Positions 1 through 8,871 of a stretch of 64,000 nucleotides of DNA are shown here, in pieces; position 1 is the first letter of the stretch; each line of letters opens with the position of its first letter. Under the pieces are notes generated by a model. It saw nothing but the letters and a program-made list of their open reading frames with translations, was not told the DNA's origin and searched no databases. The DNA lies in contig NZ_LDTZ01000015.1 of assembly GCF_001186365.1 (NCBI RefSeq), positions 248,001 to 312,000 of the forward strand, given 5' to 3'. The stretch comes from Gordonia jacobaea (GTDB taxonomy: Bacteria; Actinomycetota; Actinomycetes; Mycobacteriales; Mycobacteriaceae). Made by a program: the position numbers and the translations under genes.

Positions 1-1
1 C

Positions 2-1495
2 ACCGAGCCGGAGCAGGCCGCCGAACCCGAGCCGGAGCCCGAGGCACCGTCCACCGACGCCGACGCCCCCGCCGAGAAGCCCGCAGCGCAGGCTGCGCCC
101 AGCGGATCGGCATCCGGAACCGACGTCCTGATGCCGGAACTCGGAGAGTCCGTCACCGAGGGCACCGTCACCAACTGGCTCAAGCAGGTCGGCGACGAGG
201 TCGCCGAGGACGAGCCACTCCTCGAGGTCTCGACCGACAAGGTCGACACCGAGATCCCGTCGCCCGTCGCAGGCACACTGATCGAAATCGTCGCCAACGA
301 AGACGATGTCGTCGAGATCGGCGGCAAGCTCGCGGTGATCGGCGACAAGTCTGCGGCCGGCGCGGCGCCAGAACCCGAGCCGGAGCCAGAGCCCGAGCCG
401 GCAAAGGCAGAACCCGAGCCAGAGCCGGAACCCGAGCCAGAGCCAGAGCCCGCCAAGGCTGCTCCGGAACCCGAACCCGCGAAGGCCAGCACTGCGCCAG
501 CGGCCAAGGAATCCTCTGATCCGCCGACCGTCGAATCCACGCCGTACGTGACCCCGCTGGTCCGTAAGTTGGCCTCCGACAACGACATCGACCTCAACTC
601 CATCAAGGGAACCGGTGTCGGTGGCCGTATCCGCAAGCAGGACGTGCTCGCGGCGGCAGAGGCCAAGAAGGCACCCGCGCCCGCTGCTGCACCGGCGGCA
701 TCGTCGGCTCCGGCCGCTGCCGCATCGGCGCCGGCCGCACACGGACCCGAGGTCCGCCCCGAACTCGCCAAGCTGCGTGGAACCACGCAGAAGATCAACC
801 GCATCCGGCAGATCACGGCGAAGAAGACGCGCGAGTCCCTGCAGGAGAGCGCACAGCTGACCCAGGTCTTCGAGATCGACATGTCGAAGGTCGCGACGCT
901 GCGCAAGGCCGCCAAGGAGTCGTTCAAGGCCGCCGAGGGTGTGAACCTCACCTACCTGCCGTTCATCGCGAAGGCCGTCGTCGAGGCGCTCAAGGCGCAC
1001 CCGAACGTCAACGCGTCGATCAACGAGGAGAAGAAGGAGATCACCTACTACGACAAGGTGCATCTCGGAATCGCCGTCGACACCGAGAACGGACTGCTGT
1101 CCCCGGTGATCCACAACGCCGACGACCTCTCGCTCGCCGGTCTGGCACGTGCCATCGCCGACATCGCGGCACGGGCTCGCTCGAACGGCCTCAAGCCCGA
1201 CGAGCTCGCGGGTGGCACCTTCACCATCACCAACATCGGCAGCCAGGGCGCGCTCTTCGACACACCGATCCTCGTTCCGCCGCAGGCAGCGATGCTCGGC
1301 ACGGGCGCGATCGTCAAGCGTCCGGTCGTGATCACCGGCGACGACGGTTCGGAGTCGATCGCGGTGCGCTCGATGTCGTTCTTCCCGCTGACCTACGATC
1401 ACCGCCTCATCGACGGCGCCGACGCGGGCCGCTTCCTGACGACCATCAAGAAGCGCCTCGAAGAGGGCGAGTTCGCAGCGGAACTGGGGCTGTAA
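2..1495 (+). CDS. dlaT: Dihydrolipoamide acyltransferase (E2 of 2-oxoacid dehydrogenase), 5'-partial
   Basis: E2 core enzyme that moves acyl groups from its lipoyl arm to CoA in a 2-oxoacid dehydrogenase complex. The frame is open from the window edge, so the start lies upstream. In order: a Pro/Glu/Ala linker (to about base 115), a lipoyl domain from base 125 with the target lysine in the [12 protein letters not shown] motif, a very long Glu-Pro repeat linker (about 365-480), a peripheral subunit-binding domain ([10 protein letters not shown], about 541-655), an Ala/Pro linker, and the catalytic domain ending in DHRLIDG (about 1400). The linker at the window edge implies another lipoyl domain upstream, as in mycobacterial DlaT. 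Followed 7 nt later by the TIGR01777 gene and then lipB-lipA, the enzymes that lipoylate it. Equivalent to Rv2215 by position. Whether it serves pyruvate or 2-oxoglutarate dehydrogenase, or both, cannot be read from sequence. Confidence 0.95.
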   Translation, partial: TEPEQAAEPEPEPEAPSTDADAPAEKPAAQAAPSGSASGTDVLMPELGESVTEGTVTNWLKQVGDEVAEDEPLLEVSTDKVDTEIPSPVAGTLIEIVANEDDVVEIGGKLAVIGDKSAAGAAPEPEPEPEPEPAKAEPEPEPEPEPEPEPAKAAPEPEPAKASTAPAAKESSDPPTVESTPYVTPLVRKLASDNDIDLNSIKGTGVGGRIRKQDVLAAAEAKKAPAPAAAPAASSAPAAAASAPAAHGPEVRPELAKLRGTTQKINRIRQITAKKTRESLQESAQLTQVFEIDMSKVATLRKAAKESFKAAEGVNLTYLPFIAKAVVEALKAHPNVNASINEEKKEITYYDKVHLGIAVDTENGLLSPVIHNADDLSLAGLARAIADIAARARSNGLKPDELAGGTFTITNIGSQGALFDTPILVPPQAAMLGTGAIVKRPVVITGDDGSESIAVRSMSFFPLTYDHRLIDGADAGRFLTTIKKRLEEGEFAAELGL

Positions 1496-1502
1496 GGCTC
1501 GC

Positions 1503-2387
1503 ATGCTGATTGCCGTCGCGGGTTCCCACGGGCTGATCGGTTCGGCTCTGGTCGCCTCGCTGACCGACGCCGGCCACACTGTCCGACGCCTGGTTCGTCA
1601 CGAACCACTGTCCGACGACGAATTCGGTTGGGACCCCGAGACCCTCGGGGTCCCGGCCGAAGCCCTCGACGGTGTCGACGCCGTGGTCAGTCTCGGCGGC
1701 GTCGGGGTGGGCAACCAGTTGTGGACGGGTCGGTTCAAACAGGAGCTGCGCGACACCCGGATCACTCCGACCGAGGTGATCGCCGAAGCCGTGCGGAAGG
1801 CGGGAGTCCCGACCTTCCTCAGCGCCAGTGCGTCGGGTTACTACGGCGACACCGGCGAACACGCGGCGATCGAGTCCGACGGCCCGGGAAGCGGTTTCCT
1901 CGCCGACCTCGTCGTCGACTGGGAGGACGCAGCGGTGCGCAATGCGGGCGAGAACACTCGCGTTGTCTTGTTGCGCACAGCTCCGGTGCTCTCCGGCTCC
2001 GGCGGCCTGCTCGCCAAGCTCCGCCCCCTGTTCAAACTCGGCCTCGGCGGCACCATCGGCAGTGGGCGCCAATACTTTTCGTGGATCACGCTCGTCGACG
2101 AGATCCGCGCCATCGAGTTCCTTCTCTCGTCGACGATCAGCGGACCGGTGAACCTCGCCGCTCCCGACGCGGTACCGTTCGCCGACTTCGTGTCGGCGTT
2201 CGGTCGGGCCGTACACCGTCCGACGATCGCGCGGGTGCCCGGTTTCGCCGCGAAGTTCGTCGGCGGCGAGATGGCGCAGGAAATGATTCTGTTCAGTCAG
2301 CGCGTTGCCCCCGGAGTGCTCACCGACAACGACTTCACCTTCACCCACCCGGACATCGACTCCGGGCTGGCCCACGCGAACCGGTAG
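1503..2387 (+). CDS. TIGR01777 family NAD-dependent epimerase-like reductase
   Basis: 294-residue short-chain dehydrogenase-like protein of unknown substrate. An N-terminal Rossmann fold is shown by [10 protein letters not shown] (residues about 8-17, GxxGxxG nucleotide loop), followed by a conserved SASGYYGD segment around the catalytic Ser/Tyr region, and a C-terminal DUF1731-type tail ([13 protein letters not shown] to the LFSQRVAP region). The length is normal for TIGR01777 (about 300). It starts 7 nt after dlaT and ends 8 nt before lipB, so it is probably co-transcribed with lipoate genes; M. tuberculosis Rv2216 sits at the same place. A role linked to lipoylation is only suggested by context. 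Confidence 0.88.
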   Translation: MLIAVAGSHGLIGSALVASLTDAGHTVRRLVRHEPLSDDEFGWDPETLGVPAEALDGVDAVVSLGGVGVGNQLWTGRFKQELRDTRITPTEVIAEAVRKAGVPTFLSASASGYYGDTGEHAAIESDGPGSGFLADLVVDWEDAAVRNAGENTRVVLLRTAPVLSGSGGLLAKLRPLFKLGLGGTIGSGRQYFSWITLVDEIRAIEFLLSSTISGPVNLAAPDAVPFADFVSAFGRAVHRPTIARVPGFAAKFVGGEMAQEMILFSQRVAPGVLTDNDFTFTHPDIDSGLAHANR

Positions 2388-2395
2388 GGATCCCC

Positions 2396-3127
2396 ATGCC
2401 ACGCGAATCCATCCGTACCGATCCTGAGACCCCTTTCGAGGTACGCACCCTCGGCGTCGTCGACTATCAGGACGCCTACGACACCCAACACTCCCTCGCT
2501 GCCGAGCGCGCCGACGGCACGCTCGATCACGATCTCCTCCTGCTCCTCGAACACCCCTCCACATACACGGCGGGCAAGCGCACCGAGCCGTCCGACCTTC
2601 CGACCAACGGCGCGAACGTCGTCGACGTCGACCGTGGTGGACGCATCACCTGGCATGGTCCCGGCCAGCTCGTGGGCTACCCGATCGTCGCTCTCGCCCA
2701 GCCGCTCGACGTCGTCGATTACGTACGACGCATCGAGTCGGCGCTCATCGCGGTCTGTGCGCGGTTCGGCGTCACGGCCGGACGCGTCGACGGCAGGTCG
2801 GGAGTGTGGGTCTGCGACGACGCGGGCGAACGCAAACTCGGCCAGATCGGCATCCGGGTTGCACGCGGAATCACCCTGCACGGGTTCGCACTGAACGTGA
2901 ACCCCGACATGAGCGCATTCGACGCCATCGTCCCGTGCGGCATCGCCGACGCAGGCGTCACCTCGCTCGCACTCGAAGCGGGCCACGAGATCACCGTCGA
3001 CGAGGTGCTCGTCGACATCGTCGACGCGGTGCGCTCGGCGTTCGACCACCGTGAGGTCGGCGCCGATGTGATCGGGGTAACGGACCCGCAGGCGAGCGTC
3101 GAGCCGGGCGTAGCATCGGTGCGGTGA
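2396..3127 (+). CDS. lipB: Octanoyl-[ACP]:protein N-octanoyltransferase (lipoate biosynthesis)
   Basis: Transfers octanoate from acyl carrier protein to the lipoyl domains of E2 subunits and GcvH, the first step of lipoate synthesis. 243 residues. Family signatures are visible: [15 protein letters not shown], the catalytic lysine in [11 protein letters not shown], and the catalytic cysteine in [14 protein letters not shown]. The frame is open upstream, but the ATG at 2396 gives MPRESIRT and the usual family length, and it follows the previous stop by 8 nt. The last 4 nt overlap the GTG start of lipA, a sign of translational coupling. Octanoyl-ACP made by the fatty acid genes at 51.6-55.8 kb is the substrate class. 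Confidence 0.95.
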   Translation: MPRESIRTDPETPFEVRTLGVVDYQDAYDTQHSLAAERADGTLDHDLLLLLEHPSTYTAGKRTEPSDLPTNGANVVDVDRGGRITWHGPGQLVGYPIVALAQPLDVVDYVRRIESALIAVCARFGVTAGRVDGRSGVWVCDDAGERKLGQIGIRVARGITLHGFALNVNPDMSAFDAIVPCGIADAGVTSLALEAGHEITVDEVLVDIVDAVRSAFDHREVGADVIGVTDPQASVEPGVASVR

Positions 3128-4161
3128 CCGTGTCTGATTCACAAGCCTCCACTCCCACCGCCCCCGATGGCCGCAAGCTGCTGCGTCTCGAGGTCCGCAA
3201 CGCGCAGACCCCGATCGAACGCAAACCCAAGTGGATCAAGACGCGCGCAACGATGGGTCCCGAGTATTCAGAGCTCAAGGGACTCGTGAAACGCGAAGGG
3301 CTGCACACGGTCTGCGAAGAAGCGGGATGCCCCAACATCTACGAGTGCTGGGAAGACCGCGAGGCCACCTTCCTGATCGGTGGCGAACAGTGCACTCGAC
3401 GCTGCGACTTCTGCCAGATCGACACCGGTAAGCCGGCCGATCTCGACCGCGACGAACCACGACGTGTCGCCGAGAGCGTGCAGGCGATGGGTCTGCGCTA
3501 CTCGACGATCACCGGCGTCGCACGCGACGACCTCCCCGACGAGGGTGCGTGGCTCTACGCCGAGACGGTGCGAGCAATCCACCGACTCAACCCCGGCACC
3601 GGTGTCGAGAACCTGATTCCCGACTTCCACGCCAAGCCCGACCTTCTCGACGAGGTCTTCGACGCACGTCCCGAGGTGCTGGCGCACAATCTCGAGACGG
3701 TCCCCCGCATCTTCAAGCGCATCCGGCCTGCGTTCCGATACGAGCGGTCGCTCGACGTCCTCACCCAGGCACGCGACTTCGGACTCGTCACCAAGTCGAA
3801 TCTGATCCTCGGAATGGGCGAGACACCCGAAGAGGTCCGCGAGTCCATCGTCGACCTGCACGAGGCGGGCTGCGACATCCTCACGATCACGCAGTACCTG
3901 CGGCCGTCTCCGCGGCACCATCCCGTCGAGCGCTGGGTCAAGCCCGAGGAGTTCGTCGAGCATTCCGACTTCGCGCGTGAGGTCGGGTTCGCCGGTGTGA
4001 TGGCCGGACCGCTGGTTCGTTCGTCGTATCGTGCCGGGCGCCTCTATGCACAGGCGATGGCCCATCACGGTCGCGAAATCCCCGCCGCGATGGCTCATCT
4101 CGCCAACGAGGGGTCGGCGAGCCAGGAAGCGTCGAGCGTCCTCTCACGCCTCGCGCACTGA
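3124..4161 (+). CDS. lipA: Lipoyl synthase (radical SAM)
   Basis: Inserts two sulfurs into protein-bound octanoyl groups to give lipoate. 345 residues. Two cysteine sets mark the two 4Fe-4S clusters: [12 protein letters not shown] (auxiliary cluster) and CTRRCDFC (radical-SAM CxxxCxxC). The ENLIPDF and [12 protein letters not shown] segments are also typical. GTG start overlapping the lipB stop (GTGA). A strong hairpin terminator follows at 4175-4209, which probably ends the dlaT-to-lipA transcription unit. Confidence 0.97.
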   Translation: MTVSDSQASTPTAPDGRKLLRLEVRNAQTPIERKPKWIKTRATMGPEYSELKGLVKREGLHTVCEEAGCPNIYECWEDREATFLIGGEQCTRRCDFCQIDTGKPADLDRDEPRRVAESVQAMGLRYSTITGVARDDLPDEGAWLYAETVRAIHRLNPGTGVENLIPDFHAKPDLLDEVFDARPEVLAHNLETVPRIFKRIRPAFRYERSLDVLTQARDFGLVTKSNLILGMGETPEEVRESIVDLHEAGCDILTITQYLRPSPRHHPVERWVKPEEFVEHSDFAREVGFAGVMAGPLVRSSYRAGRLYAQAMAHHGREIPAAMAHLANEGSASQEASSVLSRLAH

Positions 4162-4174
4162 TTTCCGACGAACC

Positions 4175-4209
4175 CTCAGGCGTCGGCTCAAAAAGCCCTG
4201 ACGCCTGAG
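4175..4209 (+). terminator. Stem-loop after lipA
   Basis: Perfect 10-bp stem CTCAGGCGTC / GACGCCTGAG, extended inside by GGCT / AGCC around a CAAAA loop. It starts 13 nt after the lipA stop. There is no clear T-tract, which is common in actinobacteria. Confidence 0.7.
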
Positions 4210-4262
4210 AGCTCGGCCAACCCCCGGCGTGCCGGTCGGCGGTCGGACGTATCCTAGAGGGC

Positions 4263-5006
4263 ATGGCAAAGGCGTCTGCAGCAAGCAAAGAGGAAAAGGC
4301 CGCGGCGAAGAAGGCTCGTCGTAAGGCCTCGCGCGAGCGTTACACGCAGCTCTGGCAGGCGTTCCAGATGCAGCGTAAAGAAGACAAGCGGCTCATCCCG
4401 TACATGGTCGGTGTCTTCTTGCTGGTCGTGGCGGTGTTCGTCGTTCTCGGATTCGTGTTCGGCAGTCCGTGGCTGTTCATCCCGGTCGGCGTCATCCTCG
4501 GCCTCCTCGCGGCGTTCGTCCTGTTCGGTCGTCGTGTCCAGAAGACGGTGTACACGCGGGCCGAGGGACAACCGGGCGCAGCCGGTTGGGCGCTGGGCAA
4601 CATGCGCGGCCAGTGGCGGGTCAGCCAGGCCGTCGCGGGCACCAGCCACCTCGACGCCGTGCATCGCGTGATCGGCAAGCCCGGGGTGATCCTCGTCGCC
4701 GAGGGCTCCCCCACCCGAGTGCGCTCGTTGGTGGCACAGGAGAAGAAGAAGGCCGCACGCGTCGTCGGCGACACACCCATCTACGAGGTGTACGTCGGCA
4801 ACGACGACGACCAGGTGCCGCTCTCCAAGCTCGAACGCCACCTCAACAAGCTGCCCCGCAACATCGACGGCAAGCGCATCGACGCCCTCGAGGGTCGGCT
4901 CAGCGCGCTGAGCAGCCGCGGCTCCGGACCTGCGATGCCGAAGGGCCCCCTGCCCGCGAACGCGAAGACGCGCAGCATGCAGCGCACCGCGCGTCGTCGT
5001 AGCTGA
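4263..5006 (+). CDS. DUF4191 integral membrane protein
   Basis: 247-residue protein with a basic, Ala/Lys-rich N-terminus (residues 1-40), two adjacent hydrophobic membrane segments (about 44-68 and 72-86), then a soluble domain with the ARVVGDTPIYEVYVGN region and a basic, Arg-rich tail. This matches the conserved actinobacterial DUF4191 family (Rv2219 next to lipA in M. tuberculosis). The function is not known. ATG with GAGGGC just upstream. An NTF2-like gene follows after 15 nt. Confidence 0.85.
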   Translation: MAKASAASKEEKAAAKKARRKASRERYTQLWQAFQMQRKEDKRLIPYMVGVFLLVVAVFVVLGFVFGSPWLFIPVGVILGLLAAFVLFGRRVQKTVYTRAEGQPGAAGWALGNMRGQWRVSQAVAGTSHLDAVHRVIGKPGVILVAEGSPTRVRSLVAQEKKKAARVVGDTPIYEVYVGNDDDQVPLSKLERHLNKLPRNIDGKRIDALEGRLSALSSRGSGPAMPKGPLPANAKTRSMQRTARRRS

Positions 5007-5021
5007 CCTCGCGGCACCCCG

Positions 5022-5426
5022 ATGCGTGAATTCAGAGAAGCGGTCGAGCGCGGCGACGAAGCCGCGATGGCCGCATGCCTCGCCGACAATGTCGTCTTCA
5101 CCAGCCCGGTCGCCTTCACGCCGTACGAGGGCAAGGCCATCACGGCGGCGATTCTGCGCGGCGTGATGCGGGTCTTCGAGGACTTTCACTACGTGCGAGA
5201 GATCGGCGAGCCCGACGGGCGCGACCATGCGCTGCTGTTCGAGGCAAAGGTGTCGGGTAAGACCGTGTCCGGTTGCGACTTCCTCCACCTCGATGACGAC
5301 GGCAGGATTGTCGACTTCACGGTGATGGTGCGGCCGTTGTCGGCCGCGATGGCCCTCTCCGAAGCGATGGGCGCCCAGTTCGACCAGATTCGCGCAGAGG
5401 CGACGGCAGAGCTCAGCGGGTCCTGA
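5022..5426 (+). CDS. NTF2-like / SnoaL-like small protein
   Basis: 134 residues with the NTF2-like fold pattern: an N-terminal helix (FREAVERGDEAAMAACLADNVVFTSPV), a curved sheet with a conserved LLFEAKVSG and CDFLHLDDDGRIVDFTVMVRP ending. Such proteins are either ligand-binding or isomerase/cyclase-like; no catalytic assignment can be made. It follows the DUF4191 gene by 15 nt on the same strand and overlaps the 3' end of the RDD gene on the opposite strand by 14 nt. Confidence 0.75.
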   Translation: MREFREAVERGDEAAMAACLADNVVFTSPVAFTPYEGKAITAAILRGVMRVFEDFHYVREIGEPDGRDHALLFEAKVSGKTVSGCDFLHLDDDGRIVDFTVMVRPLSAAMALSEAMGAQFDQIRAEATAELSGS

Positions 5427-5916
5427 TCATCGCTGTGCCGGTAGCGCGATCATGCAGCGCGCGGCCGTTGTAGTCGTTCATCAGCGCGGGCACGATGAAC
5501 ACGATCAGCACCTGGCGCGCAAGCGCGCGGATCGGGCCGACCGCTGCGAAGTGCTCGGAGCCGCTCACCTCTGCGGAGGTGCGATCGGCGCCGTAGTCGA
5601 CGCGGGCCACGCGGGTACCCACGGCGAATTGCCCCGGCGTGAAGCCGAACAACGTCACGGTGACGACACCGACGACGAACCACACCGCCAGAATGACCGT
5701 GCCCATGTCGGGTGAACCGAAGCGGACGAACAGCAACGAGAGCCCGCCTGCGATCAGCCAGTCGACCATCAATCCGGCGACGCGATGCCAGCCACCCGCG
5801 AGCGAGCCGGGACCGGTCTCGGGGAGCCCGAGGTCGGCGCCACGGTATTCGACGTCGACGTCGACGTCGTGCCCAGCCTGAGGCCCCGACAGCCATGATC
5901 CGGTAGCGCGGCCCAT
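5413..5916 (-). CDS. RDD family membrane protein
   Basis: 167 residues with an N-terminal soluble part (MGRATGSWLSGPQ, YRGADLGLPETGPGSLA) and the RDD domain: R-V-A-G-L-MVDWLIAGGLSLL (first membrane helix with the acidic residue), a second helix (TVILAVWFVVGVVTVTLFGFTPGQF), and a third near the C-terminus (QVLIVFIVPALMNDY). The ATG at 5916 was chosen over the longer open frame because AGAGGG lies about 7 nt upstream and homologues begin with MGR-TGSWLSGP. Same place as Rv2219A next to glnA1. Function unknown; proposed roles for RDD proteins in transport are not testable here. Confidence 0.85.
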   Translation of the reverse strand: MGRATGSWLSGPQAGHDVDVDVEYRGADLGLPETGPGSLAGGWHRVAGLMVDWLIAGGLSLLFVRFGSPDMGTVILAVWFVVGVVTVTLFGFTPGQFAVGTRVARVDYGADRTSAEVSGSEHFAAVGPIRALARQVLIVFIVPALMNDYNGRALHDRATGTAMIRTR

Positions 5917-6166
5917 CGCAGGCACCCTCTCTCCTCGACCCCCGACAGGTGAACCGCCGGCGGAATGTACGCCCGACGAGCCCGTGCAGAGCGCTCGTCC
6001 TTGCACGTCAGTGTATGCCCCGCACATGAGAGCACCGGCAGCCCCGCACAGGTCGGCATCGGCACTCGTCGTCGAGCTTCCGTACGTATCGCCGATGAGT
6101 GGTCAGATTCACCACGCGCGCAAGGCCGGAATCAGGAATAGTTATGGTGTCCCACGTCCGCGGTGT

Positions 6167-6204
6167 GTAACACAGGAGAAACACGTCCTTGACGCGCGGG
6201 CAAC
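6167..6204 (+). promoter_or_regulatory. Candidate four-box GlnR binding site
   Basis: Reads GTAAC, six bases, GAAAC, six bases, TTGAC, six bases, GCAAC. This matches the GlnR consensus GTnAC-n6-GAAAC-n6-GTnAC-n6-GAAAC known from Streptomyces and mycobacteria in spacing at all four boxes, with two boxes perfect and the second pair one base off each. Its centre is about 41 bp before the expected transcription start, a standard activator position. It implies nitrogen-responsive control of glnA1. Confidence 0.7.
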
Positions 6205-6214
6205 GTCCGATCCA

Positions 6215-6220
6215 TACGGT
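6215..6220 (+). promoter_or_regulatory. Candidate -10 box of glnA1
   Basis: TACGGT (TAnnnT) lies 11 bp after the GlnR site and about 100 bp before the glnA1 GTG. No convincing -35 box is seen; the GlnR site occupies that position, which fits an activator-dependent promoter. Confidence 0.4.
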
Positions 6221-6320
6221 CTGAGCTGAGATCCGCTGCTGTCTCTCGGTGGCGGACGAGCGTGTCGGGTGACCGTCTCGTGGCCACCCGCCGGCGAAAT
6301 AGTGAAGGAGTCACCGCACG

Positions 6321-7754
6321 GTGTACAGCAGCAAAGAAGAACTACTCGAGGGCATCAAGAAGGAAGGTGTCGAGTACGTCGACATCCGATTCTGCGACCT
6401 GCCCGGCGTGATGCAGCACTTCTCCATCCCGGCAACGGCGTTCGACGAGAGCGTCTTCGAAGAGGGCCTCGCCTTCGACGGTTCGTCTGTCCGTGGATTC
6501 CAGTCCATCAACGAGTCGGACATGATGCTGCTGCCGGATCCGGCAACCGCTCAGATCGATCCCTTCCGCAAGGCCAAGACGATGAACGTCAGCTTCTTCG
6601 TCCACGACCCGTTCACCCGTGAGGCCTACAGCCGCGACCCGCGCAACGTCGCCCGTAAGGCCGAGGACTACCTGGCCTCTACCGGTATCGCCGACACCTG
6701 CTTCTTCGGTGCCGAGGCCGAGTTCTACATCTTCGACGGCGTGTCCTACGGCTCGGAGATGAATGGTACCTACTACGAGGTCGAGTCCGAGTCGGGCTGG
6801 TGGAACGCCGGTTCGCCCGTCGACCCCGACGGTTCGCCGAACCTCGGTTACAAGGTCCGCCCCAAGGGTGGCTACTTCCCGGTGGCGCCGTACGACCACT
6901 ACGTCGACCTGCGCGACGAGATGTCGACCAACCTGACCAACGCGGGCTTCGAGCTCGAGCGTGGCCACCACGAGGTGGGCACCGGCGGCCAGGCCGAGAT
7001 CAACTACAAGTTCAACACGCTGCTCCATGCGGCCGACGACGTGCTGCTGTTCAAGTACATCATCAAGAACACGGCGTGGGCGAACGGCAAGTCGGTCACC
7101 TTCATGCCGAAGCCGCTCTTCGGCGACAACGGCTCGGGCATGCACGCTCACCAGTCGCTGTGGAAGGACGGCAAGCCGCTGTTCCACGACGAGGCCGGCT
7201 ACGCGGGGCTGTCGGATCTGGCTCGCTACTACATCGGCGGCATCCTGCACCACGCGCCGTCGCTGCTGGCGTTCACCAACCCGACCGTGAACTCGTACAA
7301 GCGTCTGGTGCCGGGCTACGAGGCTCCGATCAACCTGGTGTACAGCCAGCGCAACCGGTCGGCCTGTGTGCGTATCCCGATCACGGGCAACAACCCGAAG
7401 GCCAAGCGCCTCGAGTTCCGCTGCCCCGACAGCTCGGGCAACCCGTACCTCGCCTTCGCCGCGATGATGATGGCCGGACTCGACGGCATCAAGAACAAGA
7501 TCGAGCCGCACGAGCCCGTCGACAAGGATCTCTACGAGCTTCCCCCGGAGGAGGCCAAGAACATCCCGCAGGCACCGACCTCGCTGAGCGCCGTCATCGA
7601 CAAGCTCGAAGAGGATCACGAATACCTCACCGCCGGTGGAGTGTTCACCGAGGACCTGATCGAGACCTGGATCGCGCTCAAGCGTGAGAACGAGATCGAG
7701 CCGGTTCAGATCCGCCCGCACCCGTACGAATTCGCGCTGTACTACGACTGCTGA
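6321..7754 (+). CDS. glnA: Glutamine synthetase type I (GlnA1)
   Basis: Makes glutamine from glutamate, ammonia and ATP; the main ammonia-assimilating enzyme, a dodecamer. 477 residues. Visible signatures: [10 protein letters not shown], the N-terminal beta-grasp region; [16 protein letters not shown] (ATP/metal site), [17 protein letters not shown], and the adenylylation tyrosine in [10 protein letters not shown] near residue 405. That tyrosine makes it a GSI-beta enzyme and a substrate of GlnE encoded at 12.8-15.8 kb. GTG start with GAAGGAG 10 nt upstream. A strong terminator follows at 7773-7814. Position and sequence equal Rv2220 glnA1. Confidence 0.97.
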   Translation: MYSSKEELLEGIKKEGVEYVDIRFCDLPGVMQHFSIPATAFDESVFEEGLAFDGSSVRGFQSINESDMMLLPDPATAQIDPFRKAKTMNVSFFVHDPFTREAYSRDPRNVARKAEDYLASTGIADTCFFGAEAEFYIFDGVSYGSEMNGTYYEVESESGWWNAGSPVDPDGSPNLGYKVRPKGGYFPVAPYDHYVDLRDEMSTNLTNAGFELERGHHEVGTGGQAEINYKFNTLLHAADDVLLFKYIIKNTAWANGKSVTFMPKPLFGDNGSGMHAHQSLWKDGKPLFHDEAGYAGLSDLARYYIGGILHHAPSLLAFTNPTVNSYKRLVPGYEAPINLVYSQRNRSACVRIPITGNNPKAKRLEFRCPDSSGNPYLAFAAMMMAGLDGIKNKIEPHEPVDKDLYELPPEEAKNIPQAPTSLSAVIDKLEEDHEYLTAGGVFTEDLIETWIALKRENEIEPVQIRPHPYEFALYYDC

Positions 7755-7772
7755 GTCGCAGCACAACAGCAC

Positions 7773-7814
7773 CACACGCCGCCCGCCCGACCACTTGGTC
7801 TGGCGGGCGGTGTG
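7773..7814 (+). terminator. Stem-loop after glnA1
   Basis: Arms CACAC(g)CCGCCCGCC and GGCGGGCGGTGTG form a 13-bp stem with one bulged base, closed by an inner GACC-ACTT-GGTC hairpin. It begins 18 nt after the stop codon. Confidence 0.75.
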
Positions 7815-7901
7815 CGTCGGGCGTCATCCACACGGCAGACCCTGACGCCGACAACAGAACTCGACTCCGACCCGCATCCGACCCCATGCGATGCTGTTCC
7901 C

Positions 7902-8600
7902 ATGACCTACCCAGGATCGGGACAAAACGGACCGTGGCCCCCGCAAGGACCTCCACCGCAGGGCCCCTATCCCTCCTACCCTGGCGGTCCGGGACCAGGA
8001 GGATACGGAGGCGGAGGATACGGAGGTGGAGGGTTCGGAGGACCCCCACAGCCGCCCCGACGCGGCAACGGCGGGCTCGTCGCCATCCTTGCGGCCGTGG
8101 GAGTGCTCGTCGTACTCGCGATCGTCGCGGTGGTCGGTGTGGTGATCTGGGCGTCCAATCGCTCCGACGACTCGTCGACCGTTGCGTCGTCGAGCACGAC
8201 GACCACGACGACGACCGATGACTACAGCGCACCGACGACCCGCGACTTGGATTCGACTGCTACTCCCGGCCTTCCTCCCGCGGCCCCGGCCCCTGCTCCT
8301 GTCGACTACTACGGCGCCATCGCGGTCTCGACGCAAACCAGCGACGTCGGCTATGCCGTCAACTCACTGTCGCGGGCGGAGGCCGAGCGTAGCGCGCTCT
8401 CTCAGTGCGGGGTGTCGAGTTGTCAGGCTGCGATCTGGTGGCGCAACGCCTGCGGCGCCATCGTTCAGTCCCAGGCCGACCTGTCGTGGGGATGGGCATG
8501 GGCAACGACCGAACGGGCCGCGAGCGACGCGGCAGCCACGCGACTGACCGGCGGTTCACCGAAGGTGATCTTCAGTCGTTGCACCTCCAACGCGGGCTGA
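7902..8600 (+). CDS. DUF4189 protein with Pro/Gly-rich N-terminus and one membrane anchor
   Basis: 232 residues. The first 55 residues are Pro/Gly/Tyr repeats (PPQGPPPQGPYPSYPGGPGPGGYGGGG type), followed by one membrane helix (about 60-84, LVAILAAVGVLVVLAIVAVVG), a Ser/Thr-rich linker and a C-terminal DUF4189 domain (YYGAIAVS...SRAEAERSALSQCG...AIWWRNACGAIVQS...SWGWAWA). Four conserved cysteines are visible in the domain, consistent with disulfides outside the membrane. The ATG at 7902 is preferred over upstream in-frame codons because the low-complexity region then begins the protein, as is usual in mycobacterial membrane proteins of this layout. Function unknown. Confidence 0.8.
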   Translation: MTYPGSGQNGPWPPQGPPPQGPYPSYPGGPGPGGYGGGGYGGGGFGGPPQPPRRGNGGLVAILAAVGVLVVLAIVAVVGVVIWASNRSDDSSTVASSSTTTTTTTDDYSAPTTRDLDSTATPGLPPAAPAPAPVDYYGAIAVSTQTSDVGYAVNSLSRAEAERSALSQCGVSSCQAAIWWRNACGAIVQSQADLSWGWAWATTERAASDAAATRLTGGSPKVIFSRCTSNAG

Positions 8601-8685
8601 CTCCACGCTGGTGATGCACTTCACAGGGGCCAATGGGGCCTTCGTACCCTCACACGACATGCCAACAACACGTAATCTCTTGGTC

Positions 8686-8871
8686 ATGACCCGCATGCTC
8701 TTTGTTGAAGATCTCGTGCCAGGTGACCGCATCAGCATCGACGGGATCAAGGCCGTCGTCCGCAAGCAGGTGCCCCACGGGGAGACTCAGCGACTCATCG
8801 AACTCGCACACAGCTCCGACAGTCGCACCGACATGATCGTCGACGTCGGCGTCAAGATCGAAGTCTTCTGA
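8686..8871 (+). CDS. Small hypothetical protein
   Basis: 61 residues beginning MTRMLFVEDLVPGDRISIDG and ending VDVGVKIEVF, with a compact beta-strand-like pattern (VPGDRISIDGIKAVVRKQV, TDMIVDVGVKIEVF) reminiscent of small beta-barrel or SH3-like proteins but matching nothing I can name. Upstream in-frame ATGs at 8611 and 8659 are possible; none has a good ribosome site, so the start is a guess. Overlaps the end of the MFS gene on the other strand by 20 nt. Confidence 0.45.
   Translation: MTRMLFVEDLVPGDRISIDGIKAVVRKQVPHGETQRLIELAHSSDSRTDMIVDVGVKIEVF

Larger units (their letters stand above)
5917..6320. other. Intergenic control region between the RDD gene and glnA1
   Basis: About 400 bp without a gene between divergent genes. 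It holds the Shine-Dalgarno and presumed promoter of the RDD gene on the minus strand, a four-box GlnR site (6167-6204), a candidate glnA1 -10 box (6215-6220) and the glnA1 ribosome site GAAGGAG at 6304-6310. Short open frames across it show no recognisable protein features. Confidence 0.6.

Noticed and set aside
6342..7775. 477-codon minus-strand open frame opposite glnA1
   Set aside because: It mirrors a certain gene, is Val/Arg/Asp-rich with no domain, and is a typical antisense shadow in GC-rich DNA.
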